NCBI GenBank assembly: GCA_038501785.1
Contig: JBAMJR010000040.1
Span: 6,702,501-6,766,500 of the forward strand
Length of the DNA stretch: 64,000 bases
Source: Myoxocephalus aenaeus
Taxonomy: Eukaryota > Chordata > Actinopteri > Perciformes > Cottidae
Reading direction: 5' to 3'
The notes under the pieces were generated by a model. It had not been told where the DNA came from. It searched no databases and saw only the letters and a list, made by a program, of their open reading frames with translations. The position numbers and the translations under genes were made by a program. Of the stretch, positions 44,848 through 56,612 are shown in pieces (position 1 is the stretch's first letter; each line of letters starts with the position of its first letter).

Positions 44848-45072
44848 GTAGACGGCACCTTCTTAGCAAGCAGGGGCGCCTGCAGCTGCAGGGGGCGCCA
44901 ACTTGCCAATTCCTCACACAGTGATATGATAGATAATGGAAAACCGCTTCGCGGCCCAGATGATATATATATATTTTTTTAAGTGGTCTGCCGCCCCCCA
45001 CGTGTCATGAAAAAGTGCCGCCCCGGGCGGCTGCCCGGGTCGCCCGTGCCCAAAACCGCCCCTGTTAAAAGG

Positions 45073-45455
45073 ACATGACTGATTTAAAACACAAGACATT
45101 AAATACATATATAAGACAGTAATCTATCAAAAGAAAATCATCTTTATGTTCTGTTCATCAGTTTCTCTGAAGCATTCCTTCAGAGAGTTTAAAGCACAGC
45201 ATTTCTTTTACATGTGATGCCTGTGCAAACTTCAACAAGTTAGCCAAGTTTAGGAAAAAGTAAAAATACGTACAGCCTCGTACCGTAGTGGTGAAAGTAA
45301 CTGAGCATTTAAGGTAGTCTGACAACAAGGCGCCACGAGCGATGAAAAGTATGTTAATCAGCCTGGGGGGACTTCAGGGTTCACCGGCCGCCGCCGGTGT
45401 TCCTGTCAGCGCGGCATTTCACGCTGGCAGGCTTTGATTAGAAGTTTATTTTTAG
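45073..45455. other. No gene recognised
   Basis: This is ordinary mixed sequence. A GC-rich patch with GGCCGCCGCCGG sits at 45385-45400. Confidence 0.4.
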
Positions 45456-45649
45456 ACACAGAAGCTCAAAACAAAAAACTTGAAACTGACAGACTTGAAG
45501 CTGCTACTGAGCTTCAGACCTCAGTAGCAGCTTCTTTCATATCAGTCACTGAGGCCAGTATGCCTGCCCCTGGAGCTGCCCATGCTGAAGAAGGACTTGC
45601 ACTGATCTGCATGGAGCTAAAAGAAGGAACCAAGACAGATTGCCGAAAG
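45456..45649 (+). CDS. Weak candidate internal exon
   Basis: A TTTATTTTTAG acceptor precedes 45456 and an AAAG|GTAAGA donor follows 45649. The 194-bp segment between them is open in one frame. It reads TEAQNKKLETDRLEAATELQ, then TSVAASFISVTEASMPAPGA and EEGLALICMELKEGTKTDCR. The splice signals are good and the amino-acid mix looks protein-like, with a short amphipathic N-terminal part. No neighbouring exon is identified and I do not recognise the protein. It could be a host exon or part of a transposon gene. Confidence 0.3.
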
Positions 45650-46204
45650 GTAAGATTGAATCAGGCCTGTGAATCAGGGTGATTATTGTTAACTAAAACT
45701 AAAATAAGCACTATACAATTTATGAAAAACTAAAACTTAAATGAAACTGTAATGTCTGGTTATAGTTAACATGAACATATGTTCATTTCAATTTTAACTT
45801 TTTTGAAATAATATATCTAAGGCATGACTTTTTGTCAACTCTCGTGACATTGAACCACAGAAATTGAATGACATTCCAGTAGACCGCAGGTGCTATGCCA
45901 CAATTGCTTCACATCAGACACTAATGTAGCACAAAGATTTGACATAAATCTAAATTAAAAACTACAATAATGTTGCAATAGATAAGCCTATATGTGGCTA
46001 GGTATACAAAAACGTGTGTTCAATCTCATCTAGAGTTCATCCAGATGTGACAATTAGAACTCTACTCTATTATCATTATTGTGTCTGCCAGGAGGACCAT
46101 GTGACTGGTCCCGGTTAGTGAGTGAGTGTGCACCTCTGTGTCTTTCCGTGGCCAATCTCACATTCTGCTGCAGCAAACTGTGAACATTGTTGTGTGGCCA
46201 GTTA
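45650..46204. other. AT-rich stretch without gene
   Basis: AACTAAAACT-type low complexity occurs around 45690-45745. Nothing else is seen. Confidence 0.4.
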
Positions 46205-46600
46205 AGGCTGCATGCTCAATTCTGTTTATTTTGCATAGCCCAGAATCACAAATTATCCTCGGAGGGCTTTACAATCTGTACACATATGACATCCCTGTCC
46301 CGGGACCTCACATCGGATCAGGAAAAACTCCCCCAAAAATTAAAAAAAAACTTTCATGGGGGAAAAAAGGAAGAAACCTTCGGGAGAGCAACAGAGGAGG
46401 ATCCTTCTTCCTGGATGGACAGAAGCAATAGATGTCATGTGTACAGAATGAATAACGTAACAGAGTTACAGCACATTACATGAATATAACAGAAATTATT
46501 CATATAATGAGTAGTAGGCATGGACCACGATCCATATCAGCCAAAGGAAGTAGAGAGAAGGGGCATCAGCAGGTAACAGCTAAGAGAATGGACGGTGTGT
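46205..46600 (-). mobile_element. LINE (Rex1/L2-like) 3' UTR copy
   Basis: On the minus strand this matches the 3' UTR at 7510-8045. It shares the GGTCCCGGGACAGGGATGTC segment, TTTTTCCTGATCCGATGTG, and the GCCCTCCGAGG...CTGGGCTATGCAAAATAAAC end. It lacks coding sequence, so the insertion is short. Confidence 0.8.
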
Positions 46601-46832
46601 TTGGTTAGAAGCTAACTGAACAGTAAGCTGTACATGCACTTTTATAGTTCTATATTTATTCATATTTTTCTTTCTTTCTATTTTTCTCATAAATATATAA
46701 TACATTAATAGAAATAGATTGAGGGGTAAAATATGGTGATACAACTACAGAAACTTTTAAAACAATAAACTTGTATACCTTCAAAGCATACTCATTATAC
46801 AAGTTATAAAATTAAGTTTAAATTAGATTTGT
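46601..46832. other. AT-rich spacer
   Basis: Nothing is recognisable. Confidence 0.5.
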
Positions 46833-46840
46833 CATAATAT

Positions 46841-47193
46841 AGGGTGACCAGATGTGAGTTTGTGAAAAAGAGGACACTTCGTTCCGGGGGGGGGGGGGGG
46901 TGGAGGAGGGAGAGGAGGAGGAGGACACTTCGTCGCGGGGGGGTAGCAGTAGTGTGTAGCATGCTGTGAACTTACATTTACGTTGAGATCGGTCGACAGT
47001 TCTCTCTACAGTCAGAGCTTGCGCAAGAAGGTGGAACGTGAGGGAGATACCATTTCCAAAACTTGTAAGGGGGTAATAACTATTTTCCCGCACGTAACAA
47101 AATCCCGGACGTTTTTGGAATCCCTGCCGGACGCTTTTTTTAGGTCTCGAAAAGAGGACATGTCCGGGAAAAAGAGGACGTCTGGTCACCCTA
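46841..47193. mobile_element. hAT-type MITE, copy 2
   Basis: Ends AGGGTGACCAGA and TCTGGTCACCCTA are the same as in copy 1 at 12278. CATAATAT flanks both sides exactly (46833-46840, 47194-47201). The left subterminal unit GAGGACACTTCGT..CGGGGGG is present twice (near 46870 and 46920), with a poly-G tract between. The right subterminal region (CTCGAAAAGAGGACATGTCC) is identical to copy 1. The middle differs from copy 1 and does not encode a protein. Confidence 0.9.
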
Positions 47194-47201
47194 CATAATA
47201 T

Positions 47202-48125
47202 CATAACAATTTGAATTAAACAAATGGATAATGAGAATCAAAATTGCAATAAAAGAGTGTCCATGTGTCATGTTTATATGCGCGTGGTGGTGTGTCTGTG
47301 TGCATCAAGAGGGTGACAAAAAAGTAGACAAAGAGAACTTGAGAATTTGGAAAAGACTTCTCTTTGAAATGAATTACTTCAGTCGGCTGAAATGATTTTT
47401 CCTTTTCCCAACGTTTAAACGTTTAAAAGAAAAAAAGAAAACTGCCTTTATTTTCTCTTCAAAACCTTTTCCTTTTGTGTTGCTTGAATATGTTTTTTAC
47501 TATTTAGATGTCACTGTCACTCAGAACTATTTCTTTTCTGTCGCAGCAAAACTTAGTTTCAGAATTCTTATTCCAACACATATCTCTTTTTCAAGGACAT
47601 CATAACCACGCAGAACATTTTTATTGTAGATCGTCAACACAACTCGTAGCGCCGAGGCCCTGGGAGTACTAAGGTGCAGTGAGGAGGCGGGTGAGACGGA
47701 TCAATACATTGACAGAGGGCTGGCCTGATGTTGTCTCTCAATTCAGAAAACTCTTAACAAATACGTATTCATCCTTGCTCAAGGTTTTAAAAAAAGGCTG
47801 GCTGTGAAACTTGAATAACTTTTATGAAAAAGCCACAAAAATTCCTGGCACAAATGCTTGACTTTGTTCCATTCAAGCATAGCTCTAACACATGACTGTG
47901 TTTTTGTGCCAGCATGTGCCTCTGAAATTGACTTTGTTTATCCATCCAAATTCCGTTCCTCAGTCAGTCTCCCCTTTGTAAACGACTGGAATTGTTTGTG
48001 TACAAAATATTAGTGGATGTTTTAACTATTACATTGTGGCTTAATTGAGGATGGCTGTGTGTTTTAAAGTTTCAAACTTTGACTTGTCCTTCAGAAACAG
48101 CTTTCAACAAGAGTCTACAGCTAAG
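47202..48125. other. No gene recognised
   Basis: AACGTTTAAACGTTTAAA near 47410 is a short palindromic run. There is no coding or transposon signal. Confidence 0.4.
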
Positions 48126-48540
48126 CTAGCTGCTCAGTAAGGCTGTATTTAGGCATAGCTAAATGCTAATGCTAGCATTGCAACAGGTAAACACTGACAA
48201 TGCAAACATGCTGACGTTGGCTGTTCAGCAGGTATAATGTTTACCATGTTCGCCATCTTAGCGTGCGCATATTAGAAAAAAACCCGTCTGTACATCTGAG
48301 GCTAATGGGTATGTCATTACTTTGTCATTACTTTCGCAGGTATTTATTTGGTCATCAATTTTGTCCTGATGATGGTGTCGGATTAAAAAGTTAATAAAAT
48401 GAAAATGTATCCTGGGTGGAGCATCAACGCTTGTACCAAGTTCCATGTCAGTCCATCCCATGGTTGTCGAGACGTTTCACTCCAAACTACAAAAGTCAAC
48501 CTCATTGTGACATTAAAGGAAAAGTCAGAGGTTAAACCAG
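48126..48540 (+). repeat. Unclassified fish interspersed repeat A (copy 2)
   Basis: It shares words with the copy at 63560: TTTACCATGTTCGCCATCTTAG, a GGCTAATGGG.ATGTCATTA segment, GCAGGTATTT.TTTGGTCAT, a CCTGATGATGG segment, and the end CCATGTCAGTCCATCCCATG followed by GTTGTCGAGACGTTTCACTC. No terminal repeats or coding sequence are seen, and the class is unknown. Confidence 0.7.
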
Positions 48541-48846
48541 TCAGTTAGCTACATCCTCTGGGGACCATGCATGTCTGAAGACAACGTCAAGGGAATCGAC
48601 ATTGCTGCCAGAGAGCCGTGCCGTATCATGTCGGAAAAAAGAGAAATATTATTGTCATTAATTGGCAGGATAAAATAATTATTAATTTGGCCAATGGGAA
48701 AGACCATTATTACTGATTTGAAGCCTCTATTAATCAATTTACCCTACACTCTCAGAGACTGATACAACATTCTTTCCACCCCTTTGTCCAAATTGGTGCA
48801 ATAAATGCTGACGTGGCTCAGGCAGTCACAGTGAAAACTACACATT

Positions 48847-48847
<1 letters not shown>
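48541..48847. other. No gene recognised
   Basis: This may include the diverged tail of the preceding repeat (CCTCTGGGGACCATGCATGT near 48555). Confidence 0.4.

Positions 48848-48902
<55 letters not shown>
48848..48902. repeat. (CA)n microsatellite
   Basis: An uninterrupted CA array of about 55 bp. Confidence 0.95.
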
Positions 48903-48904
<2 letters not shown>

Positions 48905-50339
48905 GCAACCAGAAAAGCGTAAGATTTAAACCCACAAGCAGCTCTGCACCCTCTGAAAACTTTCTACGGAAAAAAGTATAATTTAGTTTCCATTCAGTCT
49001 GTTTGTATTGGCTCAATTATAGATATCCCGAGGGAAATATGCAGATGTTGTGCAAGCTGGGAGTGTGTACATTTATGAATAGTTATCAAGAACACTTTGT
49101 TAAGAAAATAATTTGAAAATGTATTGCATTTAAAGTAGAAGGTTCCAGCTATGCAGAGCGCTCCCTACCACCTTTCCTGATAAGTTTGTTGCTATGCCAA
49201 CTACTGGAGAAAAAAAAAATCTGAATAATCTGTTTTTATTATGGTACTGTACGCTCCATTATGCTGAAAAAGACTGACAGCACATTTTGAAGGCCATATT
49301 ACTTAAGGATGGCTCTCAGTGCAAATCAGTAATGACTTTGTATTCTTAGACACAAACAAACCATCTCACATATTGCTTGTCTATTTGTGTTAAAAGCACA
49401 TTTATATTGCATCTATAGTGTACAATAGAACACGATAGGTGCAATATGAAGAGGGTATTTTATAGGTATAGGTTTGTATTAGTGTCGAGAAACTTGATTG
49501 TTACCTCAGTCCATACAGGGCCCTGGCTATTAGGGGTTGCACACCTTTTCGGCAACAAGGGTGGTATTTTAGGGTTTAAATCAAAACTAAAAACAAGTAT
49601 AACACTAACGCCCACTGCTAGTAGGAAAACCTTTAATCAAAGTGCAGCAGTGAGTCTTTTCAAATTGCAAACAAAGGCGGAATTGGCCGAGAAGGTGAGA
49701 CTCAGAGGCTGTGACTAATTATTGGAAGCAGGACATACTAGTGCAAATAGGCACTGACGGGAAGAAAAACAATTATAAAAAGAAAGAAATTCCGAGGAAA
49801 AAAAGGTTTGTTTGTTTATCTTTTTGCCAACACTAGTTATCATCATCATCCTCTCATCATCATTTTGGGTCGGTCAACATTTATTTATGCCAACAACTAG
49901 GGTTTCGAAAAATTTACTTTTTACATTTTATTTACATTTTAACAACTCCATTTCATTTAAATCCCTAGTTGATTAAATTAAACACAGACAGATTGATTGT
50001 TAACAAATCTTTATGGGGAACAACAATTTAACTAGCTATAATTACCTTCATTACTTTCAAGGTGAGGATTTTACAGACATCCTTTGATGAGTTTATTAAA
50101 CGATACCTTTTCAAGGATTTATTTACACAATAGTATAAAAAGAAGGTAAAATGATCACAACCTTGACTCACAACAACATTTAAATGTGACTTAGATGTTA
50201 TTATCTGATAATATGCAATATTGTTATATTGTAGCCTGCTGCCTAATGAGTCCTTTTAGCTCTAACTCAAAGTACATTTTCTTGCTCATACTGTTGCCCT
50301 TCTGAGGAAGTCAGGTTTTGAATGAAGGATTTTTACTTG
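48903..50339. other. No gene recognised
   Basis: This is AT-rich. The open frame 49446-49718 has no family features. CATCATCATCAT words at 49850-49865 are simple repeat. Confidence 0.4.
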
Positions 50340-50611
50340 TAGTGGAGTGTTACTAGTGGTGAGCACGGTTGTCCTTCAATCAGAGGATCGGCGGTTCGAT
50401 CCCCGGCTCCACTAGCCCATGTCGATGTGTCCTTGAGCAAGACACTTAACCCTAAATTGCTCCCGTAGCTGTGCCTTCGGTGTATGAATGGTTGATAATC
50501 CTGATGTGGCACCTTGCATGGTAGCTCCTCTCGTGAATGGGTGAATGATGTCATGTAGTGTTAAAGCGCTTTGGTGGTCGGAAGACTAGAAAAGCGCTAT
50601 ACGGGTTCATT
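50340..50611 (+). mobile_element. tRNA-derived SINE (copy 2) with cloverleaf-like head
   Basis: The head starts TAGTGGAG (50340-50347) and its complement CTCCACTA closes at 50407-50414, like an acceptor stem. An A-box-like TACTAGTGGTGAGCACGG and a B-box GGTTCGATCCC (50393-50403) lie between them. The body contains CATGTCGATGTGTCCTTGAG, CAAGACACTTAACCC and a 3' part ending AAAGCGCTATACGGG. The core GAGCAAGACACT.AACCC is shared with the SINE at 11913, while the 3' parts differ. The A-box and loops are degenerate and a non-tRNA body follows, so it is not a tRNA gene. Confidence 0.85.
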
Positions 50612-52309
50612 ACTACGTTGTGATAAGATTTAACTTAGTAAAAGTCAAAGGTGTTATCAGTTAAATGTACATAAACTATCAAATGTAAAAGGACGATTTG
50701 GTCATTATGGCCCTTTTCTGAATTTTTACAATATCATATCATTTAAATATTATTACTGAGGCATTACGCCACAGCTAATGTTACAGCTGATGGAGGTGGA
50801 GCACATTCTGACTACTGTATGTGCTGTATTATATAGTTCAATCAAAACTACCATATTACATAAATTGATCATGTTTTGTTTGTGAAACCTGAATCTGAAA
50901 AGTAACTTCAGCTGGGTACCAGATAATAAATACACTCAAATAAAGTACAAGTATACTACCTTATTTGTTTGTGCAGTAAATTAGACAAAGCTGACAAAGA
51001 TGTGAACCCCTTAAGGGGTTTGATTGATTTGAAGTTGATTTCAGCACCACTAGAACTAAAAGAAAAACTGTCACAAGCATTTGATTAATTACAACATAAG
51101 TAACGTACGTCCATTTTAGCTAAATGTTAACACCGTTGTCTTCTGTTCCAAAACAAATCCAAAAAGCAAATTGTGGAATTACGTTCTGGTTATAAGGGAA
51201 TTAGTCTTGCTGATATCATCCCTGTATGAAAAAAATTGAACCATCAGGGCCTTAATATTACGTTAAGTTAGTTGGTTTAGTAGACTTTGGCTGAGAAGCT
51301 CAATTGTCAGCGTAATGGTAACATTATACAAGTGGAATTTGGAATAACAAGTACGCTAGCTACCGTTAGACATAAATATGTTACATCCAAAGAGTGATAG
51401 CCATTTTTTGCTTAATCAAAACAACTCAACTATATCCGGCTAATTAACATTCCCAAACTTGATCTAGTCATATGAGCAAATTAAGGTTAGCATGACGCTA
51501 CTGTAAGAAAGTCTTTCTTACCTAATGGGCAGTAAAAAACGGACCTCCCCCGGAAAATTTCAAGGACTCATCCCACCTGCACGGATCACGTCGGTGACCT
51601 ATTTCGGATTTTAAAACGTCAAACTTCGCCTGAAAGCTGACAGGTGTCTACTACTGAATTATTTTCCCGCCGCTGATTATTTCTGACCCCTCCCAGTGTC
51701 GACCACATTCACGTCCTGTATAAATGTGACATGTTCAGATACAGATAGTAGCTTTGTGTTACCCTCCCACTCGAGGCAAACATCAGTGCCATGACAAACC
51801 GTGACTGAATAAGTCAACCGACTTCTCTGTTATCAGTGAAATAACTCTCGATTGTACCTCATCCACACTGGCAGATCTTTATTTATTTTTTTCTTCATGT
51901 TATTTCAAGACTCAACGTTAGATTAGATTATCAATCCAAATAGCTATCAGACCTAGCAGCCAACCCAGCGGTCCCAGTCAGTGCTGTATGAAGTTCAGTA
52001 TATCTTTCTCTCTCTTTTGTGTGGCACGCTATCATGTTTTCCGCATCTTTCCGTTATCTCACCGCATGCAGCTGCGCACCCTGCTACGAGCAGACATTCA
52101 CCGAGGGGTACATCGGGGTGAACGCCAGAGAATTAGCTATTGTGAATATGCATAAAAATCACTTCAATAGGCAGTAAGGGAAAAAGGGAGGGAGACAAAG
52201 ACATTGTCTGCGTAGCTGGCATCGATTTTCCTCGGATAAGACCGTCTGTGGACTCTTGTTTGAAGGTTTAGACTGTGGGTGTTTGGGGAAGCAATCATAC
52301 CAATTACTC
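50612..52309. other. No gene recognised
   Basis: This is mixed AT-rich DNA. Nothing could be supported. Confidence 0.4.
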
Positions 52310-52336
52310 TCTGTGTGTGTCTTTGTGTGTGTCTTT

Positions 52337-52401
<65 letters not shown>
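52310..52401. repeat. (TG)n microsatellite
   Basis: A TG array with two CTTTG-type interruptions at its left. Confidence 0.95.
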
Positions 52402-52405
<4 letters not shown>

Positions 52406-52580
52406 AATGAACCCGTTTGTCTTAAATCTTTTGCTCGTTCATAAAATATAGATGTTACAGACTCACATTAGAATTGCAATGGTTATTTATTATTTCTGTG
52501 GGATGAATAATTCAGTTTTCGTTTTTTTGCAAATGCAGCACTCAAAAAGATGAGAAGATAATAGTCGTCATTAACAGCCA

Positions 52581-52582
<2 letters not shown>

Positions 52583-52635
<53 letters not shown>
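52583..52635. repeat. (CT)n microsatellite
   Basis: A CT array of about 53 bp. Confidence 0.95.
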
Positions 52636-52637
<2 letters not shown>

Positions 52638-52695
52638 ATGCTCACTGCTGTTGCTGATGTGACACAAAATACTATCACCACCACTGGCCTGGCCC

Positions 52696-52731
52696 CAGTT
52701 TCGTATCGTCCTACAGTTTCGTATCGTCCTA
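52696..52731. repeat. 18-bp tandem duplication
   Basis: CAGTTTCGTATCGTCCTA occurs twice in direct succession without mismatches. Confidence 0.9.
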
Positions 52732-53053
52732 CGGACGTTAATTACATTGATTTTAACATTTTGCTGGAATTGCACTTGTTTGGCAATGTGCAAGAATTGG
52801 CCTGGAGAAAATATAAGAGGAAGTCGTAAGCCACAAAACATAGATTAGTTATTGATGAGATTGTTTTTTAATACCCTTAACCAGGTCAGAGTTCTGGGGG
52901 CTGGACCCTATCACGATCACTAAAGATAGAGGTTTCATATCACCTGACTTGAATGCCAGTGGAAGGAAAGGAGCACAGGAGTTGGGCAGCCATCCAGGAT
53001 CATATTGCTGTAAGGTAAAATCCTGACATTAAAGAAATTAGTTTCTGGACTGC

Positions 53054-53350
53054 TTAAAGGAATATTTTTACAGTTTTGGAAATGCTTGCTTTTTTCAGAG
53101 ACCGAGATGAGAAGATTTATATGAATCTCATGTTTTTGCATTAAGGATATGGTCAACTGAGCTAAGCTAAAGACTGGAGGCAGAGGGAGCCAGCTAATCG
53201 GGCTTTGTCCAAATTAAAGAAATATACAGACACAAATGTGTCCTATTTACACATTGCATCGCTTGTGTTTAACCAATAAATTAATAGACAGGGAAAAAAA
53301 CACGCTAGAATTATTTCTTCACAAACAATAGTTAATGTATCTGCGCAGCC
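53054..53350 (+). repeat. Unclassified fish interspersed repeat B
   Basis: The segment contains AAAGGAATATTTTTACAGTT, GATGAGAAGATTTATATGAA, TCTCATG, AGCTAAGCTAAAGACTGGAG and AGCCAGCTAATCGGGCTTTG, then TCCAAATTAAAG, in the order found in a very common teleost repeat I have seen without a firm class. No ends with target duplications are visible. Confidence 0.6.
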
Positions 53351-54920
53351 TCTCTAACTATACTTTTAAGAAATAATCATCGAAAAGCCATGGTTTATAG
53401 TGATCTGCATCATGACTAACATCGTCCCTCAGCTGTTATAAAACGGTTGGAACATATTCCTCGCAAGGTTTCATAAAATAAACACACAAATCGGAAAGAA
53501 AAGCAATAATGCGTCCGTAACAAATAATAGCAAGCAGGGCATTGCAGACATTTATTTCCAGTCTTGTAAGCTATCACCATAACAATTGAATGAGAGTAGA
53601 ACGTTCATTGAACTGGTTGTCGTGGTCATTTTACCATTTCAGAAGGAAAAGGGCACCCAGCACTGTGCATTGGCCACAGAGATAGAAATTGAATAAGTTG
53701 GCCTACTACAACGGTCACAGCTCTTTGCAGCGGCCGACGCTCAAACACGCTGCTATGTTGATTTGAATGGAAATGTCCGTTCTATTCTCCTTCTTTTTCT
53801 ATGGTTGTGACTTTTCAAAGTGTGTGTGTGTGTGTGGGCTTTATAGATCCACTGTATGTCAGGCTCCTCCAACAAGTTCCCATTCTCTCAGCAGTACTAA
53901 TGAAGAACTGAAATTCAAAATGCCACAAAAATCACCTTGAAAAAAGCGAGATGAAAGGCTATTGCAAGCGTTACCTCTGATGCTATGACAGTCGCAGAGG
54001 CAAACGCTTCATTCGTACCTCTAACAAGCAGAGCCAACAAAGACAGATCAGAGATTCTAACATGGCATCAGTAACTTCTGAGTTTGATTTTCCTTTGGTT
54101 ATTCTTCTTCAGTCCAAGTCTTACTCACCTCCTTTTCTTATATACTCTCTTTGCTTCAGCATGCGACAGGTAAGTGTAGAATTGGAAATGGGATATCTCA
54201 AAGAGGCCAACTATGACACTAGAGGTTGAATACTAACATCACAACCCTGCACCTCTGCCACTTTCATCTCAACATGTTTGCATTCCCCATCTCACTCTTT
54301 TCCTTTTTTTTTTTTACTGCCACTCATGTAGCAAAAAGGTGTATGGAGAATCTAAAGTGGCATCACAAAACCAGGGAAAAACATATAATTAAGGTGCCAC
54401 CATAGTCACCCATTGGACAATAGGATCTAATAATGGCTCAATGCACGACAATTAAATGGCTCGATATTTGATGGAATTTACAAAGTTATGTTATAATGTG
54501 GGTATAAGTCAATTCAAGAGGTAAAATTAAATTCCTAAATTGGCTTTACTGTTTACGGTTTGTATGCTGCCATGTCTTTAGCTTTTGTTTCTACCTTTGA
54601 AATTGACAATTCACTAAACACCTCCTCCAAACAGCAATTGTCCAATCACAGCTTAGAATATGTGGTTCGAGGTATCAAGGTCTGGTCCACACACCCGCCG
54701 AAACCGATTGCGTGCCAAGCACCTAGCTGCTGCGTTTTCATCATGGTAACTGTTTGGCTACAAAGACACAGAAACTAACCGTAATAAAATATATAAATAC
54801 ATTTATGCCAAGACTATTACACAGAGGCGTGATTCGTGTTTCAGAAATCTTCTCTGCAACTTTGCTGACAGTTGAAATGTTGCAAAGCTAGCCAGCGGTA
54901 GACTGTATTACAAAGAGGAG
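53351..54920. other. No gene recognised
   Basis: It contains a short (TG)n run at 53820-53838 and a T run at 54304-54316. Nothing else can be supported. Confidence 0.4.
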
Positions 54921-54923
54921 TAA

Positions 54924-55229
54924 GGGCCCGTTCACACCAGACACGACTTTTAAAAGCGCAGTCGCCTCTAAAACGCCTTGGCAAAAACTCGCCGGGCAAA
55001 ACAGCCCGGTGCGCCTGTGGAGCGGGCCTGCGTGCGCAACCGGGCGATACACACTGACATTGATGTGCTGTGCGACTCCGCGCAAGGCGCTTAAAAGTTT
55101 TAGGCGCGCCGAAAAAACGCTAGAAAAACGCATTTAAAATGTGCCCCTGAAAGACGCGCCGTACCATAGGAAAACAATGGTTTTGGTAGCGACGCGTTTT
55201 TGAGAGTCGCGTCTGGTGTGAACGGCCCC
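54924..55229. mobile_element. 306-bp Harbinger-type MITE with TAA duplication
   Basis: Ends GGGCCCGTTCACACCAGACA (left) and the complement of GGGGCCGTTCACACCAGACG (right) are inverted repeats, flanked by TAA on both sides (54921-54923, 55230-55232). The interior is CpG-rich (GGCGCGCCGAAAAAACGC and similar) and has no coding capacity. A solo right end of the same family is at 7432-7509. The 3-bp duplication fits Harbinger, but the ends differ from the 5213/6679 family. Confidence 0.9.
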
Positions 55230-55232
55230 TAA

Positions 55233-56055
55233 GGTAGCATTCCCTCAAAGGTAAAGATTGGGCACATCATTAGCTAAGTTATATTATTCTCATGTATGTA
55301 AACATCATATGCATACAGTATTTAATACCCTTTTTCAGCGCTCTCATTTTCACAAGAGTTAGCTAAAACTCTAAAATGCCAGCCGGCGACAGTCTTCAAC
55401 TGACTCACAGGCTAAATGTTAATCAGCTAGCTAGCTGCAGCAAATCCAATCGGGCAGCGACGTAAATAAATCCACTAATTTGAAAAGAGAAAGTGTCCTA
55501 CAGTCTATGTTTTTGTGATGCCAAAAACCAGGGACCTTAACCACCCTCTTTGTTTCACCCTTGTTAAAAGGAGGTTGCACAAAAAAAACCATTTCTTTAT
55601 CTTTTTTTAATCTTTTTTTCTTCTTCAACTGTTTTACTCTGTATTTGTGTTCAGCTAGTTCTCCACTGGCCTTTGCTTGATGTGTCCACTGCGGTTGCTA
55701 TGAAACCACTGATGTATCTAAAAAGCCTACATCCAGACAGTGAGAGTTCTGCTCTTCTTTCATCTGCCAGTAATTGTGAGGGCTTTTGAGATTTGTGGTA
55801 CATAATATAAAACCGTCTGTACCGCATTGCGTTCAAGAGGGAATTGACTGCAGTGGCGTTGTGGTACGAGCATGCAGGCAGACATTGGCAAACGATACCA
55901 GCGTCCTTCATGCTATATTTCTTTATCCCCTCTCAATTTCATTTTTGAAGTGCTCCGATGGAATACTAAGTGCAAAACTAACGGTTTGACTCCATCAGAT
56001 GTCAATGGAAGGATGCAAGTGGACTCATCCAGAGATTATCAACAGCAAAGAAACC
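55233..56055. other. No gene recognised
   Basis: It contains a poly-A/T-rich patch at 55578-55625. Nothing else is seen. Confidence 0.4.
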
Positions 56056-56290
56056 AGAAGGACAGTTCACCCCCCCAAAATCAGATGCATATTTTCCTCA
56101 TACCTGTAGTGCTATTTATCAATCTAGTTGCCGAGTGTTGGCGATATTGGCCATCGAGAAGACTGCCCTCTCTCGAATATTCTGGAACTAGATGGCACTC
56201 GGATTGTTGTGCTCAAAGCTTCAAGATAATACGTTTGAAAATCTCAATAGAAATCATGAAAATCACGATTCCATTGGTTACTTAAAGAGT
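56056..56290 (+). repeat. Unclassified fish repeat C
   Basis: AGGACAGTTCACCCCCC, ATGCATATTTTCCTCATACC, TGTAGTGCTATTTATCAATC, then GTTGCCGAGTGTTGGCGATA, GGAACTAGATGGCACTCGG and GTGCTCAAAGC form a block I recall as a widespread teleost interspersed repeat. Terminal repeats are not evident here. It is next to, but distinct from, the Harbinger fragment at 56383. Confidence 0.55.
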
Positions 56291-56382
56291 TGCATGTAGG
56301 AAGCATTTAGTTTCCACCGGACTACAACCACCAACTGTATCACCACGCAGAAGGAAGAACGTTGAGATGAAGAACGCTGAGA

Positions 56383-56609
56383 TGAACCCAGATACGATGG
56401 CGTTTGATGTTCCGATGTTTGTGGGACTTCCACAATAAGTATAAAGCAGAACTAGTGGTTATTTCAATGGTGGATGGCGGAAAGAGATAAGCCACGCCCC
56501 CTTTCTGGTGCGAATGACGCAAATGACGCGAATTAACCACATAAAGTCGAGCGAGTAAACTCACGCGAAAAAGCGTTGCGAAGCTTTTTCTTTTGGTGGG
56601 AACATAGCA
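56383..56609 (-). mobile_element. PIF/Harbinger 5' end
   Basis: On the minus strand it starts TGCTATGTTCCCACCA at 56609, preceded by TAA. It then carries the leader GACTTTATGTGGTTAATTCGC shared with the copy at 5213, a GGGGGCGTGGCTTATCTC segment, and the transposase start region (TSSALYLLWKSHKHRNIKRH, then IWVH). Homology stops at about 56383. It confirms the 5' terminus of the family but is a fragment. Confidence 0.8.
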
Positions 56610-56612
56610 TTA

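Larger units (their letters stand above)
43829..45064. mobile_element. Outer hAT element with perfect 8-bp duplication
   Basis: Ends CAGTGGCGGTT (43829) and AACCGCCCCTG (to 45064) are imperfect inverted repeats, and TTAAAAGG flanks both sides exactly (43821-43828, 45065-45072). Subterminal GCCCCGGGCG words occur near both ends (43855, 45020). Excluding the inserted element at 44204-44847, about 590 bp remain. A local inverted repeat around poly-C at 43890-43935 (AAATGTTCCCGGC and its complement) is visible. No transposase of its own was identified. Confidence 0.9.

Noticed and set aside
50340..50414. tRNA gene
   Set aside because: Acceptor-stem pairing and a B-box are present, but the internal arms are degenerate and a SINE body follows.
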